A DNA stretch of 29,770 bases, taken from NCBI GenBank assembly GCA_964435115.1, contig CAYSYM010000047.1, positions 1 through 29,770 of the forward strand, read 5' to 3'. The DNA is from CAYSYM01 sp964435115. Its GTDB lineage: Bacteria > Chloroflexota > UBA6077 > CF-72. Positions 9,450 through 16,366 of this stretch are shown here, one piece after another. The notes under the pieces are model-generated. The model had not been told where the DNA came from, ran no database searches, and saw only the letters and a list, made by a program, of their open reading frames with translations. The translations under genes were made by a program, and so were the position numbers. The first letter of the stretch is position 1. Each line of letters opens with the position of its first letter.

Positions 9450-10628
9450 CTACTGCCGCAGCAGGTCCTCGGCGATGACCATGCGCTGGACCTCACTGGT
9501 GCCCTCGTAGATGCGCAGGATGCGCGCATCACGGTACGCCCGCTCAATCGGCAGGTCCTGCATGTAGCCCATGCCGCCGTGCACCTGGAGCGCCAGGTCA
9601 GCCGCCCGGCCGACCATCTCGCTGCAGTACAGCTTGCAGATGCCCGCCTCACGGCTGGCGCGCTGGCCGCGATCCACCTTCCAGGCTGCGTGGTAGACCA
9701 TCAGCCGGCCCGCGTGGACGCCCACCTGCATGTCGGCCAGCATCCACTGGATCGCCTGGAAGCTGGCCAGCGGCTGCCCGAACTGATGGCGCTGCCTGGC
9801 GTAGGCGACCGACCGGTCGAGCAGCCACTGGGCCGTCCCGACTGCGCCGGCCGCCAGGCTGATACGGCCGCCGTCGAGGGTCTTGAGCGCCGTCTTGAAT
9901 CCCGCACCTACCTCGCCCACCACCTGCGCGTCCTGGACGAAGACGCCCTCGATCGTAATCGGCGCCGTGTACGATCCGCGGAGCCCCATCTTCGCGTCGG
10001 GCTGGCCCACCTGGAAGCCGGGCGTCCCCTTCTCCACGATGAACGCCGTGATCCCGCGCGAGCCCCTGGCTGGGTCGTTGGCGGCAAACACGACGAAGAA
10101 GTCGGCGATTGGCGCATTGGTCACCCACTGCTTGGACCCGTTCAGCTCCCAGCCGCCGTCGCGCCGCGCGGCGGTGGTGCGCAGGCTGGCAGCGTCCGAG
10201 CCTGCCATCGGCTCGGTGAGGCAGAAGCTGCCGATCGCGTGGCCCTCGGCCACCGGCCGCAGGTAGTGCTCCTTCTGCGTCTCGCTGCCGTCCAGGGCGA
10301 CCGCCATCCCGAAGAGCCCAACGCTGGCGCCGATCAGGTTCGAGTAGGCAGCGTTGGTCGCGCCGAGCTGCTCGAGCGCGACACAGTAGCCCAGCTCGCC
10401 CAGACCCAGCCCGCCATACTGCTCCGGGAACGGCACGCCGAAGAAGCCTAGCTCGCCCATCTCCCTGACGACCTCCGGCGGGATCCTATCGTCACGCTCC
10501 ACCTGCTGTGAGATCGGCTCCAGCCGGTTCTGCACGTACTCGCGGACCGTTCGCTGGAGCGCCTTCAGGTCGTCCGACAGCTCGAAGCTCAGCCCGCCAA
10601 TCGTCGGCGATTCAACCGTGGTGGCCAC
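9450..10628 (-). CDS. Acyl-CoA dehydrogenase
   Basis: An FAD flavoenzyme that introduces the alpha-beta double bond in acyl-CoA and passes electrons to electron-transferring flavoprotein. It has 392 residues from the GTG at 10628, preferred because GGGAGG at 10637-10642 sits at correct distance; the in-frame GTG at 10635-10637 overlaps that site. The N-terminal helical domain has GVPFPEQYGGLG. The FAD/substrate motif FCLTEPMAGSDAASLRTTA and the NGSKQWVTNAP segment follow, then the C-terminal QVHGGMGYMQDLPIER segment and the catalytic base E375 in RIYEGTSEVQR. Every family signature is intact. The position of the Glu fits short/medium-chain dehydrogenases rather than isovaleryl- or long-chain types, but the substrate is uncertain. 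It is probably co-regulated with the downstream fadD. Confidence 0.92.
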   Translation of the reverse strand: MATTVESPTIGGLSFELSDDLKALQRTVREYVQNRLEPISQQVERDDRIPPEVVREMGELGFFGVPFPEQYGGLGLGELGYCVALEQLGATNAAYSNLIGASVGLFGMAVALDGSETQKEHYLRPVAEGHAIGSFCLTEPMAGSDAASLRTTAARRDGGWELNGSKQWVTNAPIADFFVVFAANDPARGSRGITAFIVEKGTPGFQVGQPDAKMGLRGSYTAPITIEGVFVQDAQVVGEVGAGFKTALKTLDGGRISLAAGAVGTAQWLLDRSVAYARQRHQFGQPLASFQAIQWMLADMQVGVHAGRLMVYHAAWKVDRGQRASREAGICKLYCSEMVGRAADLALQVHGGMGYMQDLPIERAYRDARILRIYEGTSEVQRMVIAEDLLRQ

Positions 10629-10642
10629 GATGCGCACCTCCC

Positions 10643-10982
10643 GAAGCGCTGCGCGCTTCCTGTTCCAGGTGGCTCAGCCGGTGAGCCGCAGCGGTGCGGC
10701 ATCCCGTCGGGTGGCGGGCTATCGGCTGAGCCGGGCCCTTGCGCCTGCTCCAGGGTGCGGCGTCGCGGGCCTCGTACGGCACACAGTGCCCGCCCCCGCC
10801 GGGGTTGTCAAGCCCGCAGCCGCGGCGGCCGCCTGGGTGCACACCGGGCTGAAAGTCGCGATCATGCCGCCGCTCCTTCATGAGTGGCTCCTGGGGGCCG
10901 GCTGCACGTGGCAGGCGCGCCCGCGCAGGCCGAGCGCGAGCGGGGCGTCGGGCGCGCCGAGGCGTCTCTATAATCTGGTCAG
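10643..10982. other. Divergent intergenic region
   Basis: About 340 bp between the acyl-CoA dehydrogenase (minus) and the Crp/Fnr gene (plus). It contains small inverted repeats (GGCTCA-5-TGAGCC near 10671 and GGCAC-3-GTGCC at 10778-10790) and, at its right end, the regulator's -10 element. No CRP-type TGTGA-N6-TCACA site and no coding sequence are visible. Confidence 0.45.
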
Positions 10983-10983
10983 G
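10969..10983 (+). promoter_or_regulatory. Leaderless-type promoter of the Crp/Fnr gene
   Basis: A perfect TATAAT at 10969-10974 in otherwise very GC-rich DNA lies eight bases before the GTG at 10983. Transcription would start at about 10981-10983, giving an mRNA with no leader and no Shine-Dalgarno. No -35 hexamer is evident at 17-18 bp. Confidence 0.6.
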
Positions 10984-11714
10984 TGCCCCTGACCCTCGTT
11001 CCCGCGGGCGCGGCAGCCACCGCCGAGGGGCGCGAAAAGCCGCGCGCCACGACGCCGGGTGACCTGCGCGCCCTCCCCTCGCCCTTCTTCAGCGACCTGG
11101 CCGAGGACGATGTCCGCGTGCTCGCCAGCGCCATGGTCCAGCGCGCCTACCCGGCCGGCCAGATCGTCCTCGTCGAAGGCGCGGCGTCCTCCGTGCTGTA
11201 CGTCGTCAAGGCGGGCCGCCTCAAGCTCTTCAAGACGTCCAGCAAGGGGCGCGAGCAGGTGCTGCGCCTGCTGCGCGCGGGCGAGATGTTCAACGAGGTC
11301 GCCGTCGTCGACGAAGGGCCCAACCCCGCCAGCGCCCAGGTGATCGAGGATTCGACCCTCTTCCTGCTGCGCCGGCGCGACCTGCTGCGGTTCATGGTCG
11401 AGCGGCCTGGCATCGCGCTCGCTTTCACCCGCAACTTCGCCCACCGGCTGCGCGAGGCGCTGGACCTCGTGGAAGACCTGGCCTTCCGGGACGTGACCAG
11501 CCGGGTCGCGAAGATCCTGCTCGACGGCCAGACGGGCGCCGCGGCACGGGCGCCCTGGCTGACGCAGGAGCTGCTGGCCGCCATGGCCGGCTCCCGTCGC
11601 GAGGTCGTCGGACGTGCGCTCAAGGCGCTCAGCCAGGATGGCGCCATCCGGCTCGAGCGCGGCCGGGTCCACGTCCAGGACCGCGTGCTGCTCGAACGTC
11701 TCGCCTGGGCCTAA
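10983..11714 (+). CDS. Crp/Fnr-family transcriptional regulator with CRP-type recognition helix
   Basis: A 243-residue DNA-binding regulator. The cyclic-nucleotide-binding-like beta roll spans ~33-135, the dimer helix ~137-165, and the winged helix ~170-240. The recognition helix reads SRREVVGRALKAL; R206, E207 and R211 align with E. coli CRP R180, E181 and R185, which read TGTGA. In the sensor pocket, CRP's Glu72 is matched by E105, but the phosphate-binding Arg82-Ser83 pair is replaced (NPAS), so canonical cAMP binding is doubtful. There are no FNR-like cysteines for an Fe-S cluster. The GTG start fits the TATAAT spacing. A perfect CRP-type operator lies ahead of the downstream ferredoxin gene, the likely target. 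The true signal is unknown. Confidence 0.88.
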   Translation: MPLTLVPAGAAATAEGREKPRATTPGDLRALPSPFFSDLAEDDVRVLASAMVQRAYPAGQIVLVEGAASSVLYVVKAGRLKLFKTSSKGREQVLRLLRAGEMFNEVAVVDEGPNPASAQVIEDSTLFLLRRRDLLRFMVERPGIALAFTRNFAHRLREALDLVEDLAFRDVTSRVAKILLDGQTGAAARAPWLTQELLAAMAGSRREVVGRALKALSQDGAIRLERGRVHVQDRVLLERLAWA

Positions 11715-11893
11715 CGCCCCCTCCGGCCGCCGCCCGGGTGCACGCGGCACGAGCGCGGTGCGGGCGTGTGGTGGGGGTGGTCAGACAGGCTGGAAGCCCG
11801 TCGCGCTGCCTTGCCCCGAGAGCTCAGCGTCCAGACCAGAGCGTCGTACAGCGGGTCGAACGCTGGCCCGCGTGCTGAGCATTTCCCGGCGCG

Positions 11894-11909
11894 TGTGACC
11901 TAGGTCACA
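11894..11909. promoter_or_regulatory. Perfect CRP-type operator upstream of the ferredoxin gene
   Basis: TGTGACCTAGGTCACA is a perfect 16-bp palindrome with the E. coli CRP half-site arrangement TGTGA-N6-TCACA. Its centre (between 11901 and 11902) falls at -41.5 relative to the start predicted from the -10 at 11931-11936, the classical class II activator position. The Crp/Fnr gene immediately upstream has the matching recognition residues. Confidence 0.8.
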
Positions 11910-11930
11910 GGCAGGCCGCCGCCGCCCGCC

Positions 11931-11936
11931 GATAAT
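11931..11936 (+). promoter_or_regulatory. -10 element of the ferredoxin promoter
   Basis: GATAAT differs from TATAAT by one base and would start transcription near 11943. The -35 region is occupied by the CRP-type palindrome and has no TTGACA match, as expected for an activator-dependent promoter. The predicted leader of about 60 nt contains a perfect hairpin GGGATGC/GCATCCC (11952-11970). Confidence 0.6.
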
Positions 11937-12003
11937 GGGTGCAGGCGACGCGGGATGCAGCGCGCATCCCACCCTACTCCACCCGGCGGAACCGGAGGGT
12001 TGA

Positions 12004-12240
12004 ATGACCTACGTTATCACCGAACCGTGCATCGGCACGAAGAACGCGAGCTGCGTTGACGTGTGTCCTGTCTCGTGCATCTATGAGGCCGAGGACATGT
12101 ACTACATCAACCCGGACGAGTGCATCGAGTGCGGGGCGTGCGAGCCTGAGTGCCCCGTGAACGCCATCTTCCACGAGAGCGCCGTGCCGGACGAGTGGAA
12201 GAGCTTTACCCAGCGGAACCGGGAGCTCTCGGGCCTGTAA
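12004..12240 (+). CDS. fdxA: 7Fe ferredoxin ([3Fe-4S][4Fe-4S])
   Basis: A 78-residue soluble electron carrier. Cysteines C9, C17, C21 and C25 give the C-x7-C-x3-C-P site of a [3Fe-4S] cluster, with an extra cysteine as in Azotobacter-type FdI. C40, C43, C46 and C50 give the CxxCxxCxxxCP [4Fe-4S] site. The ending VPDEWKSFTQRNREL is typical of the FdxA-type 7Fe ferredoxins of actinobacteria and Chloroflexota. GGAGGG at 11994-11999 sets the start. It has its own promoter, with a perfect CRP-type operator at -41.5, so it is probably activated by the regulator encoded upstream. Its redox partner is not in the window. Confidence 0.95.
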   Translation: MTYVITEPCIGTKNASCVDVCPVSCIYEAEDMYYINPDECIECGACEPECPVNAIFHESAVPDEWKSFTQRNRELSGL

Positions 12241-12320
12241 GCGCTCGGCGCTCCGCATGCGCACCTGAGGAGGCCGGCTACCCGGCCCCCTCGTCGTCTG
12301 GCAGCTCGATCGACCGCTGT

Positions 12321-12432
12321 GGCCCGCTCAGTAACCGTAGGACGGGACGGGCTCGGCAGGCTGGTAGGCGAAGTAGGAGCGGAAGAGTTGGCGGGCCGCT
12401 CAGTAGCCGTAGGACGGGACGGGCTCGGCAGG
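12321..12432. repeat. 72-bp-offset in-frame duplication of the cupredoxin gene 3' end
   Basis: Two 40-bp direct copies (12321-12360 and 12393-12432) match at 38 of 40 positions. The right copy is the end of the cupredoxin gene, encoding PAEPVPSYGY and its stop. The left copy, 72 bp downstream in the gene's sense and in the same frame, repeats the ending and the TGA (12328-12330). Between the stops the frame is open. Confidence 0.8.
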
Positions 12433-12858
12433 TGGCTGCTCTGCCGGCGGCGGGCTCTCGGCGGGACTCGCCTCCCCCACGACGATGACCCCTGCCATGC
12501 CGGCCAGGCCAGGTCCGCCGTGAGGCACGCAGTAGTACTGGTGGCGGCCCGGCTCCGTGAAGGTGAAGGTGAATGACGTCCCCTGGTCCAGGAGGCCGGA
12601 ATCGAAGAGGCCGTCGTCTGACGTGACCGAGTGCTGGAAGGGGTCCTCGTTGGTCCAGACGACGGTGGTCCCCGGGGCTACCTGCAGCTCGGCCGGGTTG
12701 AAGGCGAGCTCGCGTAGCGCGACCGCCACGGTCGTCTCCGGTGCGGGCACATCCCCGCTCGTCTCCTGCGCCGCCCTGGCGGTGCAAGCCAGCGTGAGGA
12801 GCGCCCCGAGCGCCGCGACGGCGAGGGCGCCTCGCCCTGGGTGGCGGAGTGCTGGCAT
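12400..12858 (-). CDS. Cupredoxin (plastocyanin/azurin-like) lipoprotein
   Basis: A 152-residue exported blue-copper protein. The start at ATG 12858 has a strong GGGAGGAG site (12863-12870). A lipoprotein signal peptide, GALAVAALGALLTLAC, puts the lipobox cysteine at residue 24, so it should be anchored outside the cytoplasmic membrane. The mature domain has the plastocyanin-like fold elements: ELAFNPAELQVAPGTTVVWTNEDPFQHSV supplies the first copper His, and GRHQYYCVPHGGPGLAGMAGVIVV supplies Cys, His and Met. The tail is Pro/Glu-rich (PPPAEQPPAEPVPSYGY) and its DNA is duplicated downstream. It probably shuttles electrons at the membrane; no partner oxidase is nearby. A MITE-like element inserted about 50 bp upstream of the start may affect its promoter. 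Confidence 0.9.
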   Translation of the reverse strand: MPALRHPGRGALAVAALGALLTLACTARAAQETSGDVPAPETTVAVALRELAFNPAELQVAPGTTVVWTNEDPFQHSVTSDDGLFDSGLLDQGTSFTFTFTEPGRHQYYCVPHGGPGLAGMAGVIVVGEASPAESPPPAEQPPAEPVPSYGY

Positions 12859-12910
12859 GCCGCTCCTCCCTCTACACGGAGTACGAGCGTGCTCCACGTC
12901 CGGATTCGTC

Positions 12911-13038
12911 CAGGGTCTTTCGGTTTTCCCCATCCCCTGCCCTTCCCCAGGGGAAAGAGTGTTCTTCTTGGGGGCTGGCGCCCTCAGGCCCCACGCAGAC
13001 GAAGAGCGGGCGCGCTCACCGAAAACTGGAAGACCCTG
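12911..13038. mobile_element. MITE-like element with perfect 10-bp target duplication
   Basis: A 128-bp non-coding element. Its 18-bp terminal inverted repeats are CAGGGTCTTTCGGTTTTC (12911-12928) and, read on the other strand, CAGGGTCTTCCAGTTTTC (13021-13038), matching at 16 of 18. The direct repeat CGGATTCGTC flanks it exactly at 12901-12910 and 13039-13048. The interior has a TTCCCC/GGGGAA hairpin and a second GGGGC/GCCCC-type stem, but no ORF. A 10-bp duplication is in the range known for IS4-type transposases; that link is inference. It sits between the divergent cupredoxin and gcvT genes. Confidence 0.85.
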
Positions 13039-13056
13039 CGGATTCGTCTGCCTGCT

Positions 13057-13086
13057 TTGACCGCGCCGCACACGACCGCCTACGCT
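13057..13086 (+). promoter_or_regulatory. Candidate sigma-70 promoter for the gcv cluster
   Basis: TTGACC (13057-13062), an 18-bp spacer, and TACGCT (13081-13086) lie right after the MITE-like element. Transcription would begin near 13093, leaving a leader of about 150 nt before gcvT. No glycine-riboswitch core is recognisable in that leader. Confidence 0.45.
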
Positions 13087-13240
13087 TGAGTCAGGTCCGG
13101 CCGGGCGGCTCGCGGGCTCCCGACAGGCGGCGCTCAGCACGTGAGGCAAGGTTCGGCACGGCATGGCGTCGGCGCGGTCCACTGCCTCACTGCCCGGAAG
13201 GATGAGCACGCAGCGCCGAGCCGACGGACCGGAACCAGCA

Positions 13241-14377
13241 ATGCCTCTCTCGTCCACGCTACTACGCACCCCACTGTATGAGGCGCATCGTCGCCTCGGC
13301 GGGCGCATGGTCGACTTCGCCGGCTGGGAGATGCCTGTCCAGTACCTGACCGGCATCGTCGGCGAGCACCGCGCAGTACGTGGTCGCTGCGGCCTGTTCG
13401 ACCTCTCGCACATGGGCCGCGTGTTCGTCCGTGGCGCCGACGCCCTGGCCCTGTCTCAGCTCTGCGCCACGCGCGACCTGGGCCGCATTCCGCCCGGCGA
13501 GGCGGCCTACTCGCTGCTGTGTCGCGAGGATGGCGGCATCCTCGACGACGTCATCGCCTACCTCCTCAGTGCCGAGGAGATTCTGCTCGTCGTCAACGCG
13601 TCCAACCGCCAGAAGGATGTCGCCTGGTTCGAGGCGCAGCGCGACCGCCGCGGCCTGCGCGCGACTATCGAGGACCGGACGCTCGCAACCGGCCTGCTCG
13701 GCGTCCAGGGGCCGGAGGCGCAGACGGTGCTGCAGGCGGTCTGCGCCGCGGACCTCGAATCGATGCCCGGCTACAGCTTCCAATGGACGCAGGTGCTCGG
13801 CCGCCAGGCGCTCGTCGCACGAACGGGCTACACGGGCGAGGACGGGTTCGAGGTGATGGTTGCAGCGGAGGACGCCGCGTCGATCTGGGACGCGCTCCTT
13901 GGCGACGGTGGTCGGGTGGCGGCGTGCGGCCTCGGCGCCCGCGACACGCTGCGCACGGAAGCGGCGATGCCCCTGTACGGCCACGAGATCGACGAGCAGA
14001 CCAACCCGTATGAAGCGTGTCTTGGCTGGGCGGTCAGCCTGAGCAAACCCGACTTCGCCGGTCGCGACGCCCTGGCCGCAATCAAGGAGCGCGGGCCGGC
14101 CCGCACGCTGGTTGGCTTCCACGTGGGCGAAGGGGGGATCCCGCGGCCCGGGTTCCGGGTGTTCCGGGATGGGCGGCCGGTCGGCGCCCTCACCAGCGGC
14201 ACGTTCTCGCCCACGTTACGACGTACCATTGCCCTTGGCTACGTGCCAGCCGGCACCGGCGAGGTGGGCCAGCGGTTCGCCGTCGAGATGCGCGGGCGGC
14301 CGGTACCCGCCGAGGTGGTGAATCTACCGTTCGTCCCGCACCGCGCGCGGCCTCGAGCCCGGCGAGCCGGCCGGTGA
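13241..14377 (+). CDS. gcvT: Aminomethyltransferase (glycine cleavage system T protein)
   Basis: Transfers the methylene group from aminomethyl-lipoyl GcvH to tetrahydrofolate and releases ammonia. It has 378 residues from the ATG at 13241, chosen because the LRTPLYEAHRRLGGRMVDFAGWEMPVQY segment is where family members begin. ATGs at 13163 and 13202 extend the frame without homology, and none has an ideal ribosome site. Visible signatures include GLFDLSHMGRV with the folate-site Asp, RTGYTGEDGFEV, GLGARDTLRTEAAMPLYGHEID, the C-terminal GxxTSGTFSPTLRRTIALGYV segment, and the ending VNLPFV. A short basic tail follows. It is first in the gcvT-H-PA-PB cluster; the gap of about 60 bp to gcvH carries 7-bp-period repeats. 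Confidence 0.95.
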   Translation: MPLSSTLLRTPLYEAHRRLGGRMVDFAGWEMPVQYLTGIVGEHRAVRGRCGLFDLSHMGRVFVRGADALALSQLCATRDLGRIPPGEAAYSLLCREDGGILDDVIAYLLSAEEILLVVNASNRQKDVAWFEAQRDRRGLRATIEDRTLATGLLGVQGPEAQTVLQAVCAADLESMPGYSFQWTQVLGRQALVARTGYTGEDGFEVMVAAEDAASIWDALLGDGGRVAACGLGARDTLRTEAAMPLYGHEIDEQTNPYEACLGWAVSLSKPDFAGRDALAAIKERGPARTLVGFHVGEGGIPRPGFRVFRDGRPVGALTSGTFSPTLRRTIALGYVPAGTGEVGQRFAVEMRGRPVPAEVVNLPFVPHRARPRARRAGR

Positions 14378-14396
14378 GAGTTCCGAGCGTTAGAGT

Positions 14397-14438
14397 GCAG
14401 CAGCCAGCAGTCAGGACCCAGTAGCCCGCAGGAGCAGC
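14397..14438 (+). repeat. Heptanucleotide-period degenerate repeat in the gcvH leader
   Basis: Six 7-bp units in register, including GCAGCAG, CCAGCAG, CCAGTAG and CCCGCAG, run to three bases before the gcvH ATG. The AGGAG ribosome site (14430-14434) lies within the last two units. Confidence 0.5.
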
Positions 14439-14440
14439 CC

Positions 14441-14833
14441 ATGCCCCCTTCCAACGTGAACCCGGCCGACCGTCGCTACACGACCGAGCACGAGTGGATC
14501 AAGCCGGACGGCGGAACTTTCCTCGTCGGCATCACCTCCTTCGCCCAGGACCAGCTTGGCGACATCGTCTACGTGGAGCTGCCCAAGGTCGGCGACCGGG
14601 TGGAGGCTGGCAAGGGCTTCGGCGTCATCGAGTCGGTCAAGACGGCGTCCGACCTGTATGCGCCCGTCTCAGGCGAGGTCGTCGAGGTGAACCCCCACCT
14701 CGCCAGCGAACCCCAGACGGTGAACGAGGACCCGTACGGCCAGGGATGGATGATCAAGATCAGAGCGGACGACCCGACGCAGGTGGAGCGACTGCTCACG
14801 GCCGACGAGTACGCCCGCCAGACTGGCGAGTAG
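14441..14833 (+). CDS. gcvH: Glycine cleavage system H protein
   Basis: The lipoyl carrier that shuttles the aminomethyl intermediate between P, T and L proteins. It has 130 residues, the usual length. The lipoylated lysine is K67 in ESVKTASDLYAPVSGEV; other family signatures are YTTEHEWI, GITSFAQDQLGDIVYVELP and NEDPYGQGWMIKI. AGGAG at 14430-14434, six bases before the ATG, sets the start. It lies between gcvT and gcvPA. The 177-bp gap to gcvPA is long for a tight operon and has a TATGCT (14897-14902) that could be a weak extra -10. Confidence 0.97.
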   Translation: MPPSNVNPADRRYTTEHEWIKPDGGTFLVGITSFAQDQLGDIVYVELPKVGDRVEAGKGFGVIESVKTASDLYAPVSGEVVEVNPHLASEPQTVNEDPYGQGWMIKIRADDPTQVERLLTADEYARQTGE

Positions 14834-14972
14834 CACCTGGACCACTGGACGCGCAACGCGCTCCGGCGCCCGGGGTGTCGAGGGTTGCCGCGCGGGTATG
14901 CTCTAGTCCCGAGCAGGTGCGCACCCGACGAGACGACGTGCGAAGCGCTCCGCCGAGATCCGGGGCCCCTGG

Positions 14973-15007
14973 CCTCGGCCCTAACACCCGATACCTGACA
15001 CCCGAGG
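14973..15007 (+). repeat. Heptanucleotide-period degenerate repeat in the gcvPA leader
   Basis: Five 7-bp units in register: CCTCGGC, CCTAACA, CCCGATA, CCTGACA and CCCGAGG. The last unit supplies the GAGGA ribosome site, immediately before the gcvPA start at 15011. Confidence 0.6.
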
Positions 15008-15010
15008 AAG

Positions 15011-16366
15011 ATGCCTACCTTCACCCAGCTCACGCCTGGCGACCGCGAGGAGATGCTCCGGGCGATCGGCGTCCGGAGCATTGAGGAGCTGTTCGCCGAC
15101 GTTCCCCACGAGGCGCGATTCCCCACGCTCGACCTGCCTCCTGCCCTCAGCGAGCTCGAGGTCACCCGCCGCGTCGCCGAGCTGGCGGGACGGAACGTCT
15201 CCGTCCGCGATTGGCCCTGCTTCATCGGCGGGGGTGCGTACGACCACTACGCGCCCGCGGCGGTCGGCCACATCATGGGCCTGCCCCAGCTCTACACGTC
15301 GTACACACCCTACCAGCCCGAGGTCAGCCAGGGCACGCTCCAGGCCATGTTCGAATTCCAGTCGCTGGTGTGCGATCTGCTGGACATGGACGTGGCCAAC
15401 GCGTCCGTCTACGACGGCGCCTCGGCCGTCGGCGAGGCGGTGCTGATGGCGCAGCGTGTCACCCGCCGCGACCGGGTGGTGCTGGCCGGCAGCGTCCACC
15501 CGCAGTGGCGCCAGGTAGTGCACTCCTACGTGGGGGCGCGCGCCGCAGAGGTGGTGACGACGGGGGTCGCGCTCGACGAGCAGGGGCTGCTGCATGAGGA
15601 GCGGCTGTTCGACCTGGTGGACGACCAGACCGCCTGCGTGGTGGTGCAGCAGCCCGACTTCTTCGGCCACGTCCGCGACTTCAACGGCCTCGCCGAAGCG
15701 ATCCACGCGCGCGGAGCGCTGCTCGTCATGGGCGTGGCTGACGCCACGTCGCTCGGCCTGCTGAAGACGCCCGGGGCGTGGGGAGCCGACATCGCCACGG
15801 CCGAGGGACAGTCGCTCGGGCTCCCCCTCCAGTTTGGCGGCCCGTGGGCGGGCCTGATGGCCTGCCGTGCCGACTTCGTCCGCCAACTGCCCGGCCGCAT
15901 CGTGGGCCAGACCACGGACCATGAGGGACGCCGCGGCTTCGTCCTCACCCTCCAGGCGCGCGAGCAGCACATCCGGCGTGAGAAGGCCACCTCGAACATC
16001 TGCACCAGCCAGACCCTGCTCGGCATCGGCATCGCGGCGTACCTCTCCCTCATGGGCCCGGCAGGTCTGCGCGAGGTCGCGCGCCAGTCGCACGCCAAGG
16101 CCGCCTACGCGGCCGAGCGGATCGCCGCGCTGCCTGGCTACCGCGTGCTCACGCCGGCGCCGTTCTTCAACGAGTTCCTCGTGGCATGCCCGCAGCCGGC
16201 CCGCCAGGTCCGCTCAGCGCTAACAGCCGAGCAGCTCCTGGCCGGGGTACCTGTGGAGCGCGACTTCCCCGAGCTGCCGAACGCGCTGCTCCTGGCGTTT
16301 ACCGAGCGGAACACGCGAGAACAGGTCGACCGCCTGGTGTCGGCCTTCAAGGCGGTGGCGGGATGA
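15011..16366 (+). CDS. gcvPA: Glycine dehydrogenase (decarboxylating) subunit 1
   Basis: The alpha subunit of the split P protein, which with GcvPB decarboxylates glycine on PLP and loads the aminomethyl group on GcvH. It has 451 residues, standard for the two-subunit form found in Gram-positives, archaea and Chloroflexota. It keeps the N-terminal FTQLTPGDREEMLRAIGV, CFIGGGAYDHY, YTPYQPEVSQGTLQAMFEFQ, NASVYDGA, FGGPWAGLMA and GRIVGQTTDHEGRRGFVLTLQAREQHIRREKATSNICT segments. This half is PLP-fold related but lacks the catalytic lysine, as expected. Its stop overlaps the gcvPB start (ATGA), which indicates coupled translation and a 1:1 complex. Confidence 0.96.
   Translation: MPTFTQLTPGDREEMLRAIGVRSIEELFADVPHEARFPTLDLPPALSELEVTRRVAELAGRNVSVRDWPCFIGGGAYDHYAPAAVGHIMGLPQLYTSYTPYQPEVSQGTLQAMFEFQSLVCDLLDMDVANASVYDGASAVGEAVLMAQRVTRRDRVVLAGSVHPQWRQVVHSYVGARAAEVVTTGVALDEQGLLHEERLFDLVDDQTACVVVQQPDFFGHVRDFNGLAEAIHARGALLVMGVADATSLGLLKTPGAWGADIATAEGQSLGLPLQFGGPWAGLMACRADFVRQLPGRIVGQTTDHEGRRGFVLTLQAREQHIRREKATSNICTSQTLLGIGIAAYLSLMGPAGLREVARQSHAKAAYAAERIAALPGYRVLTPAPFFNEFLVACPQPARQVRSALTAEQLLAGVPVERDFPELPNALLLAFTERNTREQVDRLVSAFKAVAG

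Noticed and set aside
7450..9510. Long plus-strand open frame opposite fadD
   Set aside because: It mirrors fadD, with low-complexity His/Arg/Leu-rich composition and no domain.
13087..13240. Glycine riboswitch before gcvT
   Set aside because: The ~150-nt leader lacks the conserved glycine-aptamer segments.
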